A stretch of DNA of 57,021 bases from CAYLPJ01 sp964385465 (lineage in GTDB: Bacteria; Planctomycetota; Phycisphaerae; SM23-33): positions 1 to 57,021 of the forward strand of contig CAYLPJ010000042.1 in the NCBI GenBank assembly GCA_964385465.1, in the 5' to 3' direction. Position numbers and translations under genes: made by a program. Each line of letters begins with the position of its first letter. Positions within the stretch are counted from its first letter, which is position 1. Below the pieces are notes generated by a model, which was not told the origin of the DNA, did no database searches, and was given only the letters and a program-made list of their open reading frames with translations. Shown piece by piece: positions 1-8,293 of the stretch.

Positions 1-70
1 GGAATTCGAAACAATCTGCTCCCCGCAGTCCCGATTAGATGCGATGGCCCTGGCGCTGGGAGGCGGCGGC

Positions 71-99
71 TTGACCGATCGGAGGGCGGGGCGTAGACT
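71..99 (+). promoter_or_regulatory. Probable promoter of the protease gene
   Basis: TTGACC at 71-76 and TAGACT at 94-99 are separated by 17 bases, close to the sigma70 consensus. The predicted transcript start near 106 lies about 45 bases before the ATG at 150, which is preceded by GGGAGG. Confidence 0.5.
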
Positions 100-149
100 G
101 AAGTGGTTGTCAGCGAGGGAGTCCGCGAGGTCCCGGGAGGTCCCGTGGG

Positions 150-1586
150 ATGATCGTCATCAATTGCCCGAGATGCGGTCACGTCTTCGGCACGCCGACG
201 GACGGCGGGGGAATCACCACCTGCCCCGTGTGCGGTCAGACGCTGCGCCTGCGCCCGACCCCGGCGGCGGGCGTGCGGCGGCGATCGTTGCGGCGGCGGC
301 TGGCCGACCCGCGGGCGGCGCTGCTGGCGCTGGTGCTGGCGATCGGCGGAGTCGTGGGCTGGCTGGCCTACCGCAACGGTGCGGGGCCGCCGCCGGATGC
401 CGGCTCGGACGCGGCGCTCTCGCGGGGCGTGGTCCAGGAGATGCCCCCGGGCTTCGTGATCAACACGCTCTACGACTTCCAGGAGCAGATGGCCCGGCGT
501 CGCGTCCCGGGGGCGGACATGAGCCCGGACGCGCTGTTCGCGGCGGCGTCGCCGGCGGTGGTGCGGGTAATGGTCCAGGACGTCGCCGGTCGGCGGATCG
601 GTCAGGGCTCGGGCTTCCTGGCCTCCAGCAACGGGTGGGTGGTGACGAACTACCACGTGATCGACTCGGCCAGCCAGGCGGTGGTGGTGACCAGCGACTA
701 CATGGAGTACCCGGTCCGTGGCGTGGCGGCGGTGGACCGCCGGGGCGACCTGGCATTGCTGAAGATCGAGGCGTCGGGCCTGCCCTGCCTTCTGCTCTCG
801 CCGGGGCTGACCCCGCAGGTCGGGCGGAAGGTCTACGCGATCGGCAGCCCGCGGGGATTGGTGAACACGCTGAGCGAGGGGCTGATCAGCGGGCACCGCA
901 GCCAGAACGGCGTGCGGGTGCTCCAGACGACGGCGGCGATGAGCCACGGCTCCTCCGGCGGGCCGCTGCTGACGCCGGACGGCTGGGTCGTCGGCGTCAA
1001 CGCCCACATCCGCGCCGGGGGGCAGAACCTCAACTTCGCCGTCCCCGCCGGGCGGGTCCGCGAGCTGTTCCGCAACCAGGGGGAGATCATCGCGCTGAAG
1101 CACCTCCACGGCCGGCGGGAGGCCCGGAGCGTCCTGGCCAGGCTGGAGCAGGTCTGGGCAGACATGGACAAGGGCCTCTGGGGCGAGGCCCGCTCGTCGC
1201 TGGAGCGCCTGGGCGAGGCCCACCCCGACAACCCTCACGTCTGGTCGGCGTGGGGGCACCTGTACCGCAAGACGGGCCTGTACAAGCCGGCGGTCGAGGC
1301 CCTCGAGGCCGCCATCCGCCTCAAGGGCGACTACGCCGCCGCCCACTACAGCCTGGGGGCGACATACCTCGACCAGGTGAAGCTCGCGGAGATCCTCCGC
1401 GAGCCCCAACGCGTCCAGGAACTGCGGGAAAACGCGCGCCGGGCGTTCATCAAGGCCGCCGAATTCGGGCGGTCAAGCCCCGCCGGCATCAGCGCCCGAC
1501 AGGCGCTGCAACGCTACTGGCCCGGGCAGTTCCCCCGCGTCGGCGGCGCCGTGCCCGACCGCATCAGCCCGCCGGACGCGGAGTAG
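150..1586 (+). CDS. Membrane-anchored trypsin-like serine protease with zinc ribbon and TPR tail
   Basis: 478 residues. A zinc ribbon opens the protein (Cys6, Cys9, Cys25, Cys28), followed by one membrane segment at about 57-75. A DegP/HtrA-type trypsin fold spans about 125-310, with the triad visible as His169 in TNYHVID, Asp200 in GDLALL and Ser269 in GSSGGP. There is no PDZ domain; the tail (about 330-460) is TPR-like. The protease and TPR parts should face the periplasm and the zinc ribbon the cytoplasm, suggesting envelope protein quality control or signalling; this role is inferred. The ATG has a GGGAGG ribosome site, and a promoter at 71-99 fits. The gene ends 12 bases from a convergent gene. 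Protease fold is confident; substrate unknown. Confidence 0.85.
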   Translation: MIVINCPRCGHVFGTPTDGGGITTCPVCGQTLRLRPTPAAGVRRRSLRRRLADPRAALLALVLAIGGVVGWLAYRNGAGPPPDAGSDAALSRGVVQEMPPGFVINTLYDFQEQMARRRVPGADMSPDALFAAASPAVVRVMVQDVAGRRIGQGSGFLASSNGWVVTNYHVIDSASQAVVVTSDYMEYPVRGVAAVDRRGDLALLKIEASGLPCLLLSPGLTPQVGRKVYAIGSPRGLVNTLSEGLISGHRSQNGVRVLQTTAAMSHGSSGGPLLTPDGWVVGVNAHIRAGGQNLNFAVPAGRVRELFRNQGEIIALKHLHGRREARSVLARLEQVWADMDKGLWGEARSSLERLGEAHPDNPHVWSAWGHLYRKTGLYKPAVEALEAAIRLKGDYAAAHYSLGATYLDQVKLAEILREPQRVQELRENARRAFIKAAEFGRSSPAGISARQALQRYWPGQFPRVGGAVPDRISPPDAE

Positions 1587-1598
1587 ACACCCCGGCCG

Positions 1599-2309
1599 CT
1601 ATCGGCCGCCGCGCCCCCTGCCGCCCCCGCGCCCGGGGCGGATGCCGCGCTCTTCCATGCGTGCCCGCATGGCCTTCATGAACTCGACGAACCTGGCCCG
1701 CTGCTCGGGCGGCGTGCCTTCGATGCGCTGCTTCATGCGTGCGGCGAAGCCTCCCCCGCGTCCCCCCGTTCCGCCGCGACCGCCGTGAGGCGGGCCCGGC
1801 GGACCCCCGCCGGGCGGGCCGTCGCCCTCCCCGGACGAGCCGCCCTCGGCCTGGCGACGCTGCTCGGCCGCGCGGCGGCGGGCCTCCATCGCGTCAATGA
1901 GCTCATCGAGATGCGCCGTCCGCTCGGGGCCTTCGGGAAGCTCGAAGTAGGCCTCGACACGCCGCTCCATCCGTCGGCGCATCACCGGGCCGATGTTCCT
2001 GCGAAGCTGCTCCCGCTCGGCCTCGGAGGGGCGGTTGGCATCGCCGCGCCCGCCGCGCCAGGAGGGGCGCCCGCTGTTGGCATCGGCCCGCTGGAGGGCC
2101 TGAAGGTACGCCAGCCGCTCATCGACGGGCCGCTTGCCGAAGGCCTTGCTGGCCAGGTACGAGCGCACCTGCTCGGGCGAGGCGTCGTTGGGGTCGGGAG
2201 CGGCGGGCTCGGACCCGCCCAGGACCGCCCAGGCCCCCAGCCCGGCGGCCAGCGGCACCACGACGACGGCGAGAGCGGATGCGATCCGGGCGTTGCGCGA
2301 GAGCGTCAT
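1599..2309 (-). CDS. Secreted or membrane-anchored Gly/Pro/Arg-rich hypothetical protein
   Basis: 236 residues. An N-terminal hydrophobic segment (about 9-28) could be a signal anchor. The central part is charged and helical. After about 150 the protein is a low-complexity run of Gly, Pro and Arg, ending in GRGGGRGRGG. No family recognised. The ribosome site GGAG overlaps the stop codon of the upstream pseudopilin gene, only 4 bases away, so the two genes are almost surely co-transcribed and probably translationally coupled. A structural or nucleic-acid/polyanion-binding role for the basic tail is only a guess. Confidence 0.65.
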   Translation of the reverse strand: MTLSRNARIASALAVVVVPLAAGLGAWAVLGGSEPAAPDPNDASPEQVRSYLASKAFGKRPVDERLAYLQALQRADANSGRPSWRGGRGDANRPSEAEREQLRRNIGPVMRRRMERRVEAYFELPEGPERTAHLDELIDAMEARRRAAEQRRQAEGGSSGEGDGPPGGGPPGPPHGGRGGTGGRGGGFAARMKQRIEGTPPEQRARFVEFMKAMRARMEERGIRPGRGGGRGRGGR

Positions 2310-2313
2310 CGGT

Positions 2314-2835
2314 CTACTCCATGTCCCCGACGTGAGTATCGGCGAAGAGGTAGTTCATGGCCCCGGGCGTTCCCGCGCGACCGTGGAAGGGCTCGTAGTC
2401 GTTCATCACGGGCGTCCGCTCGGCGCCGAAGCGTCGCGTGAGGAAGGTCTCCTCGACGGTCCTCCCGCCGAGCATGCTGTGGTACTCGTAGCTGGAGCCT
2501 TCGCGCCGGAAGTAGAGCTGCCCCGGGTCTGCGGGGCAGAGGAGGGTCTCTGGCGAGCCGAGGTACGGGCGGAGGACCTCGGCGATGGGCGGGTCGTCGT
2601 TGAGGTCGAGCGAGGGCATCTGGGCGGCGACGGGCATGACGTCGTTGCTCGTCTCGAGGTACGCCCGCACTGCCAGCGCCGCCCGGCGCAGGTTGCCCCG
2701 GCAGACCGTCCGCGCCCCGAGCCGGCGGACCTGGAAGTAGCTGGGCAGCAGCATCGTCGTCAGCGCCGCCAGGATGCCCACCACCACCAGCAGCTCGACC
2801 AGCGTGAATCCGGTTCGCGTTCGTCGTCGGGTCAT
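2314..2835 (-). CDS. Type II secretion-like pseudopilin (H-X9-DG class)
   Basis: 173 residues. A basic leader (MTRRRTRT) precedes the prepilin peptidase site GFTLVELL at 9-16, with the conserved Glu at 14 and a hydrophobic helix to about residue 32. The C-terminus (MNYLFADTHVGDME) matches the H-X9-DG-type tail common in the large planctomycete pseudopilin family, which lies near the cell surface and is usually present in many paralogues. First gene of a two-gene operon with the Gly-rich protein at 1599-2309. The family is clear; whether it forms pili, secretion pseudopili or something else cannot be read here. Confidence 0.85.
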   Translation of the reverse strand: MTRRRTRTGFTLVELLVVVGILAALTTMLLPSYFQVRRLGARTVCRGNLRRAALAVRAYLETSNDVMPVAAQMPSLDLNDDPPIAEVLRPYLGSPETLLCPADPGQLYFRREGSSYEYHSMLGGRTVEETFLTRRFGAERTPVMNDYEPFHGRAGTPGAMNYLFADTHVGDME

Positions 2836-2943
2836 TGGCGGATCGGCCTTTCGCGTGCGGGAGCGCCTGCGTCTCCCCGGCCTAACGCGGCCGCGAGGGG
2901 GAAGTTGCAGCGGATCGAGAATTCGCCGGAGGTGGAAAAATGC

Positions 2944-2971
2944 TTGATTCGCCCCGGCCGGAACGTATAGT
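2944..2971 (+). promoter_or_regulatory. Probable promoter in the 324-base divergent gap
   Basis: TTGATT (2944-2949) and TATAGT (2966-2971) are 16 bases apart. They would give a transcript with an untranslated leader of about 180 bases before the ATG at 3160. I see no recognisable riboswitch in that leader, and nothing else convincing in the 2836-3159 gap. Confidence 0.5.
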
Positions 2972-3159
2972 GTCTCGATTGCTTGATCGCTACCGGGTCG
3001 CTCTCACGGACGGACGTGTCGAAGTCGGCGTTCCTCTTTGCGCCGAAAAAGCAGCCAAGGCCGGCTCGTGCAAATGCCGATGAGAAGGTTGGCCGGTGCC
3101 GGTCATTGACCGAGTCGCCGCCGTCGTGTGAGCCCGAGTTCGACGACCGAGGAAGACTG

Positions 3160-4023
3160 ATGGCATTGAAGCGACTGCTCCGCCCGACGAACCGAAGGGT
3201 CCGGTACCTTGTGGGAGCCCTGCTGGCGGCGCTGTTCTGCATTCAGTGCATCCCCGCCGGGGAGACCGATTCGGGCAGCGTGCTGATCGCCAAGGATCAG
3301 CCGGTCGAGCCGGCGGACATCTCCCAGCGGGTCGTCGATCTGGCCAAGAGCGACCACCTCGCCCTGTTGAACCTCTGCAAGAGCCACTACGCCGACACCG
3401 TCAGCGATTACACCTGCACGCTGGTCAAGCAGGAGCGGATCGGCGGGGCGCTCAAGCCCGAGCAGGAGATCCAGGTCAAGTTCCTCGATCAGCCGTTCAG
3501 CGTGGCGATGAACTGGACGAAGAACTCGCCGATCGGCGACCGCATCCTGTATGTCGAGGGCCGGCACGACGACAAGATGATCGTCCGGCCGAAGAGCGGC
3601 ATTCTCCAGATGCTCACCGGCGGCAGCGTCCGCCGCAAGCCCGACGGCGCCGACGCGATGCGAAACACCCTCCGCCCGGTGAACCTCTTCGGCTTCAACC
3701 GCGGGATGCGCGAGCTGATCGCCGTTTACGAGGCCGCCGAGCAGGCCGGCGAACTGGACCAGCGCTTCGGCGGCTTCGCCGAGGTCGCCGGGCGGCCCAC
3801 CGTCGTCCTGGAGCGCTACCTGCCCCCGCGCGAGGACTACCCCGCGGCGAAGACGCTGATCTACATCGACCGCGAGCACCTCGTGCCGATCTGCATCGAG
3901 GGCTACGACTGGGACGACCGCCTCACTTGCCGCTACCTCTACAAGGACGTCCAGTTCAACGTCGGCCTGACCGAGGACGACTTCCTCCCCGAGGCCGTCG
4001 GCATCAAGGTGCCGAAGAAGTAG
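3160..4023 (+). CDS. DUF1571 family exported protein
   Basis: 287 residues. An N-terminal hydrophobic segment (about 16-32) indicates export; a Cys follows it but the lipobox is poor. The remainder matches the planctomycete DUF1571 family as I know it: a central stretch with YTCTLVKQERIGG, a repeated beta-rich core and a terminal GYDWDDRLTCRYLYKDVQFN motif. The fold recalls outer-membrane lipoprotein carriers, but the function is unknown. The frame is open further upstream to a TTG at 2983. I chose the ATG at 3160 because GAGGAAG precedes it at correct spacing and the signal peptide begins there. Confidence 0.75.
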   Translation: MALKRLLRPTNRRVRYLVGALLAALFCIQCIPAGETDSGSVLIAKDQPVEPADISQRVVDLAKSDHLALLNLCKSHYADTVSDYTCTLVKQERIGGALKPEQEIQVKFLDQPFSVAMNWTKNSPIGDRILYVEGRHDDKMIVRPKSGILQMLTGGSVRRKPDGADAMRNTLRPVNLFGFNRGMRELIAVYEAAEQAGELDQRFGGFAEVAGRPTVVLERYLPPREDYPAAKTLIYIDREHLVPICIEGYDWDDRLTCRYLYKDVQFNVGLTEDDFLPEAVGIKVPKK

Positions 4024-4161
4024 GGCTCCCCGGCGGGGTTCCGCTTCGCCAAGGTCACGCGGGGCGGCTGCAGGGGGTTCAGGGCAGAGGTTGCGGGATT
4101 CCTCCTGGCCCGGCCCGTTCCTCTGACTTCTCTTTCCGATCCCTTGCTTCCCTGCTCCTGC

Positions 4162-4167
4162 TATACT
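4162..4167 (+). promoter_or_regulatory. Extended -10 promoter element
   Basis: TGCTATACT contains a TGN extension plus TATACT. No good -35 is visible. The transcript would start near 4174, with AGGAGG at 4191-4196 before the GTG start at 4203. Confidence 0.35.
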
Positions 4168-4202
4168 GACCGCGGAACCGGTCCCCTGACAGGAGGCGCC
4201 CC

Positions 4203-5879
4203 GTGAAGACCCGAATGCTCGCCACGCTCGCGTTGATCGCCCAAGTCGCCCTGCTGATCCCCCTGGCCGGCTGCGACGCGCCCGGCGGCGCGGACGGCCC
4301 GGCCTCGACGTTCGGCATCGACTTCGCCGACACCAACCCCGCCGGGGCGACCGGCGCGGTGGTCTTCTACGTAGACGGGCTCAATGCCGACATCTTCCAG
4401 GAGATGCTCGAGGCCAACGAGCTGCCCGCCATCGAACGCCACTTCGCCTCCCGCGGCCTCTACGCCCCACGTGCGGTGGCCAACACGCCGTCGGTGACCC
4501 TCGCCAACGAGACCAGCTTCGTCACCGGGCTGTTCCCCGGGCATCACGGGGTGACGGGCATCAACTGGTTCGACCGCAACCGCCTCGTCTGGCGAAACTA
4601 CGAGACCATCGCCCAGAAGAACACGCTCGACGGCGACTACACCGCCGCGACCATCTACGAGCAGTTCCCCGACCGGACGACCTTCTCGCTGTTCTTCCAG
4701 CCGCACCGGCGAACGACGAAGTTCGTCGAGAACTGGACCTCCGCCGGGCCGCCCTTCTTCTTCGGCTGGTACGAGTACGTCGACCGCCTGGCGCTGTACC
4801 GCTTTCACATCGTCGCCAACGTGGCCAGGCGGCGCGGGCGCTTCCCGGCCGTGACGATCTGCTACAACCTCGCCCCGGACTTCCGCGCCTACGAGGGCGG
4901 CGTCAACAGCAAGGCCTACCGCGACGCCATCCGCCACACGGACCGCCAGATCGGCCGCGTGCTCGCCGACATGGACCGCGCCGGGCTGCTCGAGTCGCTC
5001 TACCTCGTGCTGGTCAGCGATCACAGCCTGATGGAGGTGACGGATCACTTCCCGATCGAGCCGTTCCTCCGCGACGAGGTCGGCCTGGAGATCGCCGGCA
5101 AGCAACTGTGGGAGGAGGACACGTTCGAGGACCGCTTGGCGTACTACCAGCAGTTCCCCGCGGTGCTCTACGGCAGCGGCGACCGGTACTGGGCGATCTG
5201 CCTCCGCAAGCCGATCCGCGACGCCAAGGGCTACGTGACAGGCTACGCCCCGTGGACCGTCCGCCCGACGCCGGCGGACCTTCGCAGCTACCCCGTGGCC
5301 GGCCGGCTCCCGCTGGACAAGCGCGGCGTGGACCTGATCGCAACGCTGCTGGCCCGCAAGGAGGTCGACGCCGTCGCGTGGTCGGTCGGCGAGGACCGCG
5401 TCCGCGTCGCCCGCGCCGGCGGGGAGATCGAGTTCCACCAGCCCGGTGGGCGCGGGGGGCGCATCGCCTGCCGCGTCGTCGCCGGCGAAGAGCCGCTCGG
5501 CTGGCGGGGGCACGTGCCCGACGCGGCGCTGGACGGCTCGCCCATGACCGGGCGGGAGTGGCTGGTCGCCACCGCCGAGACCGACTTCCCCGACCTGCCC
5601 GAGCAGATCGTGGCCTACTTCCGCTCGCGCCTCGCCGGGGACCTGGCGGCGTTCGCGGCGCCGGGCTGGGACTTCCGCGACATCCACCGCGCCGGGCACG
5701 GGGGCCTGCGCCCCGGCGACATGCACGTGCCGCTGCTGATCGCCGGGCCGGGCATGCCGTCGCGCCGCCTGCGTACCGCCCGCACCGCGGACGTCTTCCC
5801 GACGATCCTCCACCTGCTGGGGCGCCCGGTCCCCGAGGGCCTGGACGGGCAGTCTCTCGTGCAGGTGCGCAATCGCTGA
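4203..5879 (+). CDS. Lipoprotein phosphodiesterase/nucleotide pyrophosphatase (alkaline phosphatase superfamily)
   Basis: 558 residues. Signal peptide with lipobox LAGC (Cys24), so probably membrane-tethered outside the cytoplasm. The type I phosphodiesterase/nucleotide pyrophosphatase fold is shown by metal ligand Asp58 in FYVDGL, nucleophile Thr99 in PSVTLAN, Asp273-His274 in VSDH and His499 in GHGG. The C-terminus (DVFPTILHLLG, then LDGQSL) is typical of the superfamily. It should hydrolyse a phosphodiester or phosphomonoester; the substrate cannot be read from sequence. GTG is the start because a perfect AGGAGG lies seven bases before it. The gene ends 73 bases before the uronate-isomerase-like gene, so they may be co-transcribed. 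Confidence 0.85.
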   Translation: MKTRMLATLALIAQVALLIPLAGCDAPGGADGPASTFGIDFADTNPAGATGAVVFYVDGLNADIFQEMLEANELPAIERHFASRGLYAPRAVANTPSVTLANETSFVTGLFPGHHGVTGINWFDRNRLVWRNYETIAQKNTLDGDYTAATIYEQFPDRTTFSLFFQPHRRTTKFVENWTSAGPPFFFGWYEYVDRLALYRFHIVANVARRRGRFPAVTICYNLAPDFRAYEGGVNSKAYRDAIRHTDRQIGRVLADMDRAGLLESLYLVLVSDHSLMEVTDHFPIEPFLRDEVGLEIAGKQLWEEDTFEDRLAYYQQFPAVLYGSGDRYWAICLRKPIRDAKGYVTGYAPWTVRPTPADLRSYPVAGRLPLDKRGVDLIATLLARKEVDAVAWSVGEDRVRVARAGGEIEFHQPGGRGGRIACRVVAGEEPLGWRGHVPDAALDGSPMTGREWLVATAETDFPDLPEQIVAYFRSRLAGDLAAFAAPGWDFRDIHRAGHGGLRPGDMHVPLLIAGPGMPSRRLRTARTADVFPTILHLLGRPVPEGLDGQSLVQVRNR

Positions 5880-5952
5880 AGCCCGCGACCGCCTCTTCCC
5901 TGACACCCCCCGACGTGCTATCCTCTCCGGCCCGCAAGCACAGGAGAACGCC

Positions 5953-7227
5953 ATGACCGCATTCCAGAGCGTCGACGCCCTCGACGCCGCCGTCCGCAAG
6001 GCCGTCGGCGAGACCCCCATCACCGACATCCATACCCACCTGTTCCCCCCGGCCCACGGCGACCTGCTGTTGTGGAACGTCGACGAGCTGCTGACCTACC
6101 ACTACCTCGTCGCCGAGCTGTTCACGATGGCCCCGGCCGACCTGACGCCCGAGGCCTTCTGGCAGATGTCCAAGACCCAGCAGGCCGACCTGGTCTGGGA
6201 GCACGTGTTCCTCGGCCACGGCGCGCTCAGCGAGGCCTGCCGCGGCGTCGTCACCACGCTGAACAAGCTGGGGCTGGACGTCGCCGGGCGCGACCTGGGC
6301 GGCATCCGCAAGTGGTTCGCCGAGCAGAACGTCGAGGACTACCTCGCCAAGGTCTTCGAGATGGCCGGGCTCGACTACGCCGTCATGACCAACGACCCCT
6401 TCCAGTCGGCCGAGGTCGAACACTGGGACGCCGACAAGCCCGGCTGCGAGCTGCTCAAGCCCGCCCTGCGGATCGACCCGCTGATCGTCAACTGGCCCGC
6501 CGCGGCCGAAACGATGAAGGCCGCCGGCTACGAGACCGTCCCCGGCCTGGAGCCGGAGAGCTTCGACGAGGCCCGCAGCTTCAAGGAGGCCCGGCGGTTC
6601 CTGGCCGACTGGGCCAAGCGAATGAAGCCGGTCTACATGGCGATGAGCCTCCCGCCGGACTTCCATTACCCCGCCGATGACCAGCTCTACGGGCGGGTGT
6701 ACCGCAACGTGATCCTGCCGACGGCCAAGGAGCTCGACCTGCCGATCGCGATGATGATCGGCGTCCGCAAGCGGGTGAACCCCGCCCTCGGCGACGGCGG
6801 CGACGCGGTAGGGGTCGCGGACGTCTCGGCCGTGCAGAACCTCTGCGCCGAGAACCCGGACGCGAAGTTCCTGGTGACGATGCTCTCGCGGGTCAACCAG
6901 CACGAGCTGTGCGTCTGTGCGAGGAAGTTCGGCAACCTGCACCTGTTCGGCTGCTGGTGGTTCTGCAACGACCCGAGCATCATCGACGAGATCTCGCGGA
7001 TGCGGCTGGAGCTGCTGGGGGCGAACTTCACGCTGAACCACAGCGACGCCCGCGTGCTGGACCAGTTGATCTACAAGTGGTCGCACACCCGCGCCCTCGC
7101 CGCCGACGTCCTTGCCGACAAGTACCGCCTGCTGTTCGAAGCAGGCTGGCGCCCCACCGAGGACGAGGTCGCCCGCGACGTCCGCAACTGCTTCGGCGGC
7201 GCGTTCGAGGAGTTCATGGCGAAGTAG
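5953..7227 (+). CDS. Uronate (glucuronate) isomerase-like amidohydrolase
   Basis: 424 residues. The amidohydrolase-superfamily metal motif is DIHTHL (His27, His29), with TIM-barrel strands following. The N-terminal pattern (TPITDIHTHLF, then LLTYHYLVAEL) and the length resemble UxaC-type uronate isomerases, which convert glucuronate or galacturonate to the ketose form in the cytoplasm. The typical UxaC C-terminal motifs are not clearly present, so this may be a related isomerase or hydrolase. ATG with AGGAGA upstream. No other hexuronate genes lie nearby; the xylulokinase at 26.7 kb is the closest sugar gene. Confidence 0.65.
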   Translation: MTAFQSVDALDAAVRKAVGETPITDIHTHLFPPAHGDLLLWNVDELLTYHYLVAELFTMAPADLTPEAFWQMSKTQQADLVWEHVFLGHGALSEACRGVVTTLNKLGLDVAGRDLGGIRKWFAEQNVEDYLAKVFEMAGLDYAVMTNDPFQSAEVEHWDADKPGCELLKPALRIDPLIVNWPAAAETMKAAGYETVPGLEPESFDEARSFKEARRFLADWAKRMKPVYMAMSLPPDFHYPADDQLYGRVYRNVILPTAKELDLPIAMMIGVRKRVNPALGDGGDAVGVADVSAVQNLCAENPDAKFLVTMLSRVNQHELCVCARKFGNLHLFGCWWFCNDPSIIDEISRMRLELLGANFTLNHSDARVLDQLIYKWSHTRALAADVLADKYRLLFEAGWRPTEDEVARDVRNCFGGAFEEFMAK

Positions 7228-7338
7228 CGGGCCGGTCCTCCGGGGGGGCGGTAACGCCCGTCACGCGTCGAGCACGGGGCCTTCGACTCGAACCCGCTGG
7301 CGCCGACGCGCTCGAGGGCTCGCCGGTTCGCTTCCTCG

Positions 7339-7356
7339 CCGGGACGCGCGTCCCGG
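7339..7356. repeat. 18-base perfect palindrome between convergent genes
   Basis: CCGGGACGCGCGTCCCGG reads identically on both strands and lies in the 148-base gap between two convergent genes. It may be part of a bidirectional terminator or a binding site. No T-tract follows on either strand. Confidence 0.5.
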
Positions 7357-7375
7357 GATCGCTCGCATCCGCGTT

Positions 7376-8182
7376 CTACCTGCCCAGCTCCCGGCTGCGC
7401 GCTGCGGCGGCGCGGATGGCGGCGGTGAGGTGGGCCTGGACCTCCCCGGCTTCCATGGTCTCGATGGCGCGCTGCGTCGTCCCGCCCGGGCTGGTCACCC
7501 GCTCGCGGAGGACCGCGGGGTCTTCCTCGGTCTCGGCCAGGAGCCTGCCTGCCCCCACGCAGGTCTGCACGGCCAGGCGGGTGGCGACGTCGCGGGGCAG
7601 TCCCTCGGCGACGCCGGCGGCGACCATGGCCTCGACGAGGTAGAACACGTACGCCGGCCCGGAGCCCGAGACGGCCGTGACGGCGTCCATGTCGGCCTCC
7701 TCGACGAGGACGACCTTTCCGCAGGCCCCGCAGAGCGTCCGGGCCCAGTCGAGGTCGTCGTCGGTCGCTCGCGGACCGGGGGCCAGGGCGGTCATGCCTT
7801 CGCCGACGAGCATGGGCGTGTTGGGCATGGCCCGGACGATCCTCCCGCGCCCGCCGAGGCGCCCGTCGATGAACCCCGTGGCCGTCCCCGCGGCGATCGA
7901 CAGCACGGTCGCGTCCTCGCCCACCGCCGCGGCGACGCCATCGAGCACCTCGCCCATCACCTGCGGCTTGACCGCCAGCAGCACCCGCGGGCAGGCCGCG
8001 GCGGCGGGGTTGTCGTCCACGCAGGAGACGCCGAGGCCCTCGACGAGCTCCTCCCGCCGTGTGGCGCGGGGCTCGGAGACCACGACGTCTTTGCCCGCCG
8101 CGACCCCGCCGCCCAGGGCGCCGCGCAGGATCGCCTCGGCCATGTTGCCCCCGCCGATCACGCCAAGCTCATAGTCCGCCAT
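7376..8182 (-). CDS. proC: Pyrroline-5-carboxylate reductase
   Basis: 268 residues, normal length. Catalyses the last step of proline synthesis, NAD(P)H-dependent reduction of pyrroline-5-carboxylate. The N-terminal dinucleotide fold carries VIGGGNMAEA (about 8-17). The middle has VRAMPNTPMLVGEG and the C-terminal dimerisation domain has AVSGSGPAYVF and VTSPGGTT, all ProC signatures. ATG with GGAGA upstream. Glutamate 5-kinase (proB) lies 9 kb away at 17140; proA is not in the window, so the pathway genes are dispersed. Not obviously co-transcribed with the ABC exporter, whose end is 111 bases upstream on the same strand, although read-through is possible. Confidence 0.93.
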   Translation of the reverse strand: MADYELGVIGGGNMAEAILRGALGGGVAAGKDVVVSEPRATRREELVEGLGVSCVDDNPAAAACPRVLLAVKPQVMGEVLDGVAAAVGEDATVLSIAAGTATGFIDGRLGGRGRIVRAMPNTPMLVGEGMTALAPGPRATDDDLDWARTLCGACGKVVLVEEADMDAVTAVSGSGPAYVFYLVEAMVAAGVAEGLPRDVATRLAVQTCVGAGRLLAETEEDPAVLRERVTSPGGTTQRAIETMEAGEVQAHLTAAIRAAAARSRELGR

Positions 8183-8293
8183 GTCCGTCTCCCATCTGGT
8201 CCTGATCGCTATGCCGCCCGCCGGTCGCCTGGCCAGGGCCCCGGCCGGCCGCTGTCGGCGGGCCGCCGCGGCGGCGGGCGAAGCCCGTGCCTC

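Noticed and set aside
2983..3159. Upstream extension of the DUF1571 protein to a TTG codon
   Set aside because: The extension lacks protein-like composition; the ATG at 3160 has a ribosome site and starts a signal sequence.
2972..3159. Possible riboswitch in the 180-base leader of the DUF1571 gene
   Set aside because: No core of any riboswitch family I know could be matched.
7274..7300. GTTCGAGTC on the minus strand, resembling a tRNA T-loop
   Set aside because: Flanking bases do not pair into a T-arm and no acceptor or anticodon arm is present.
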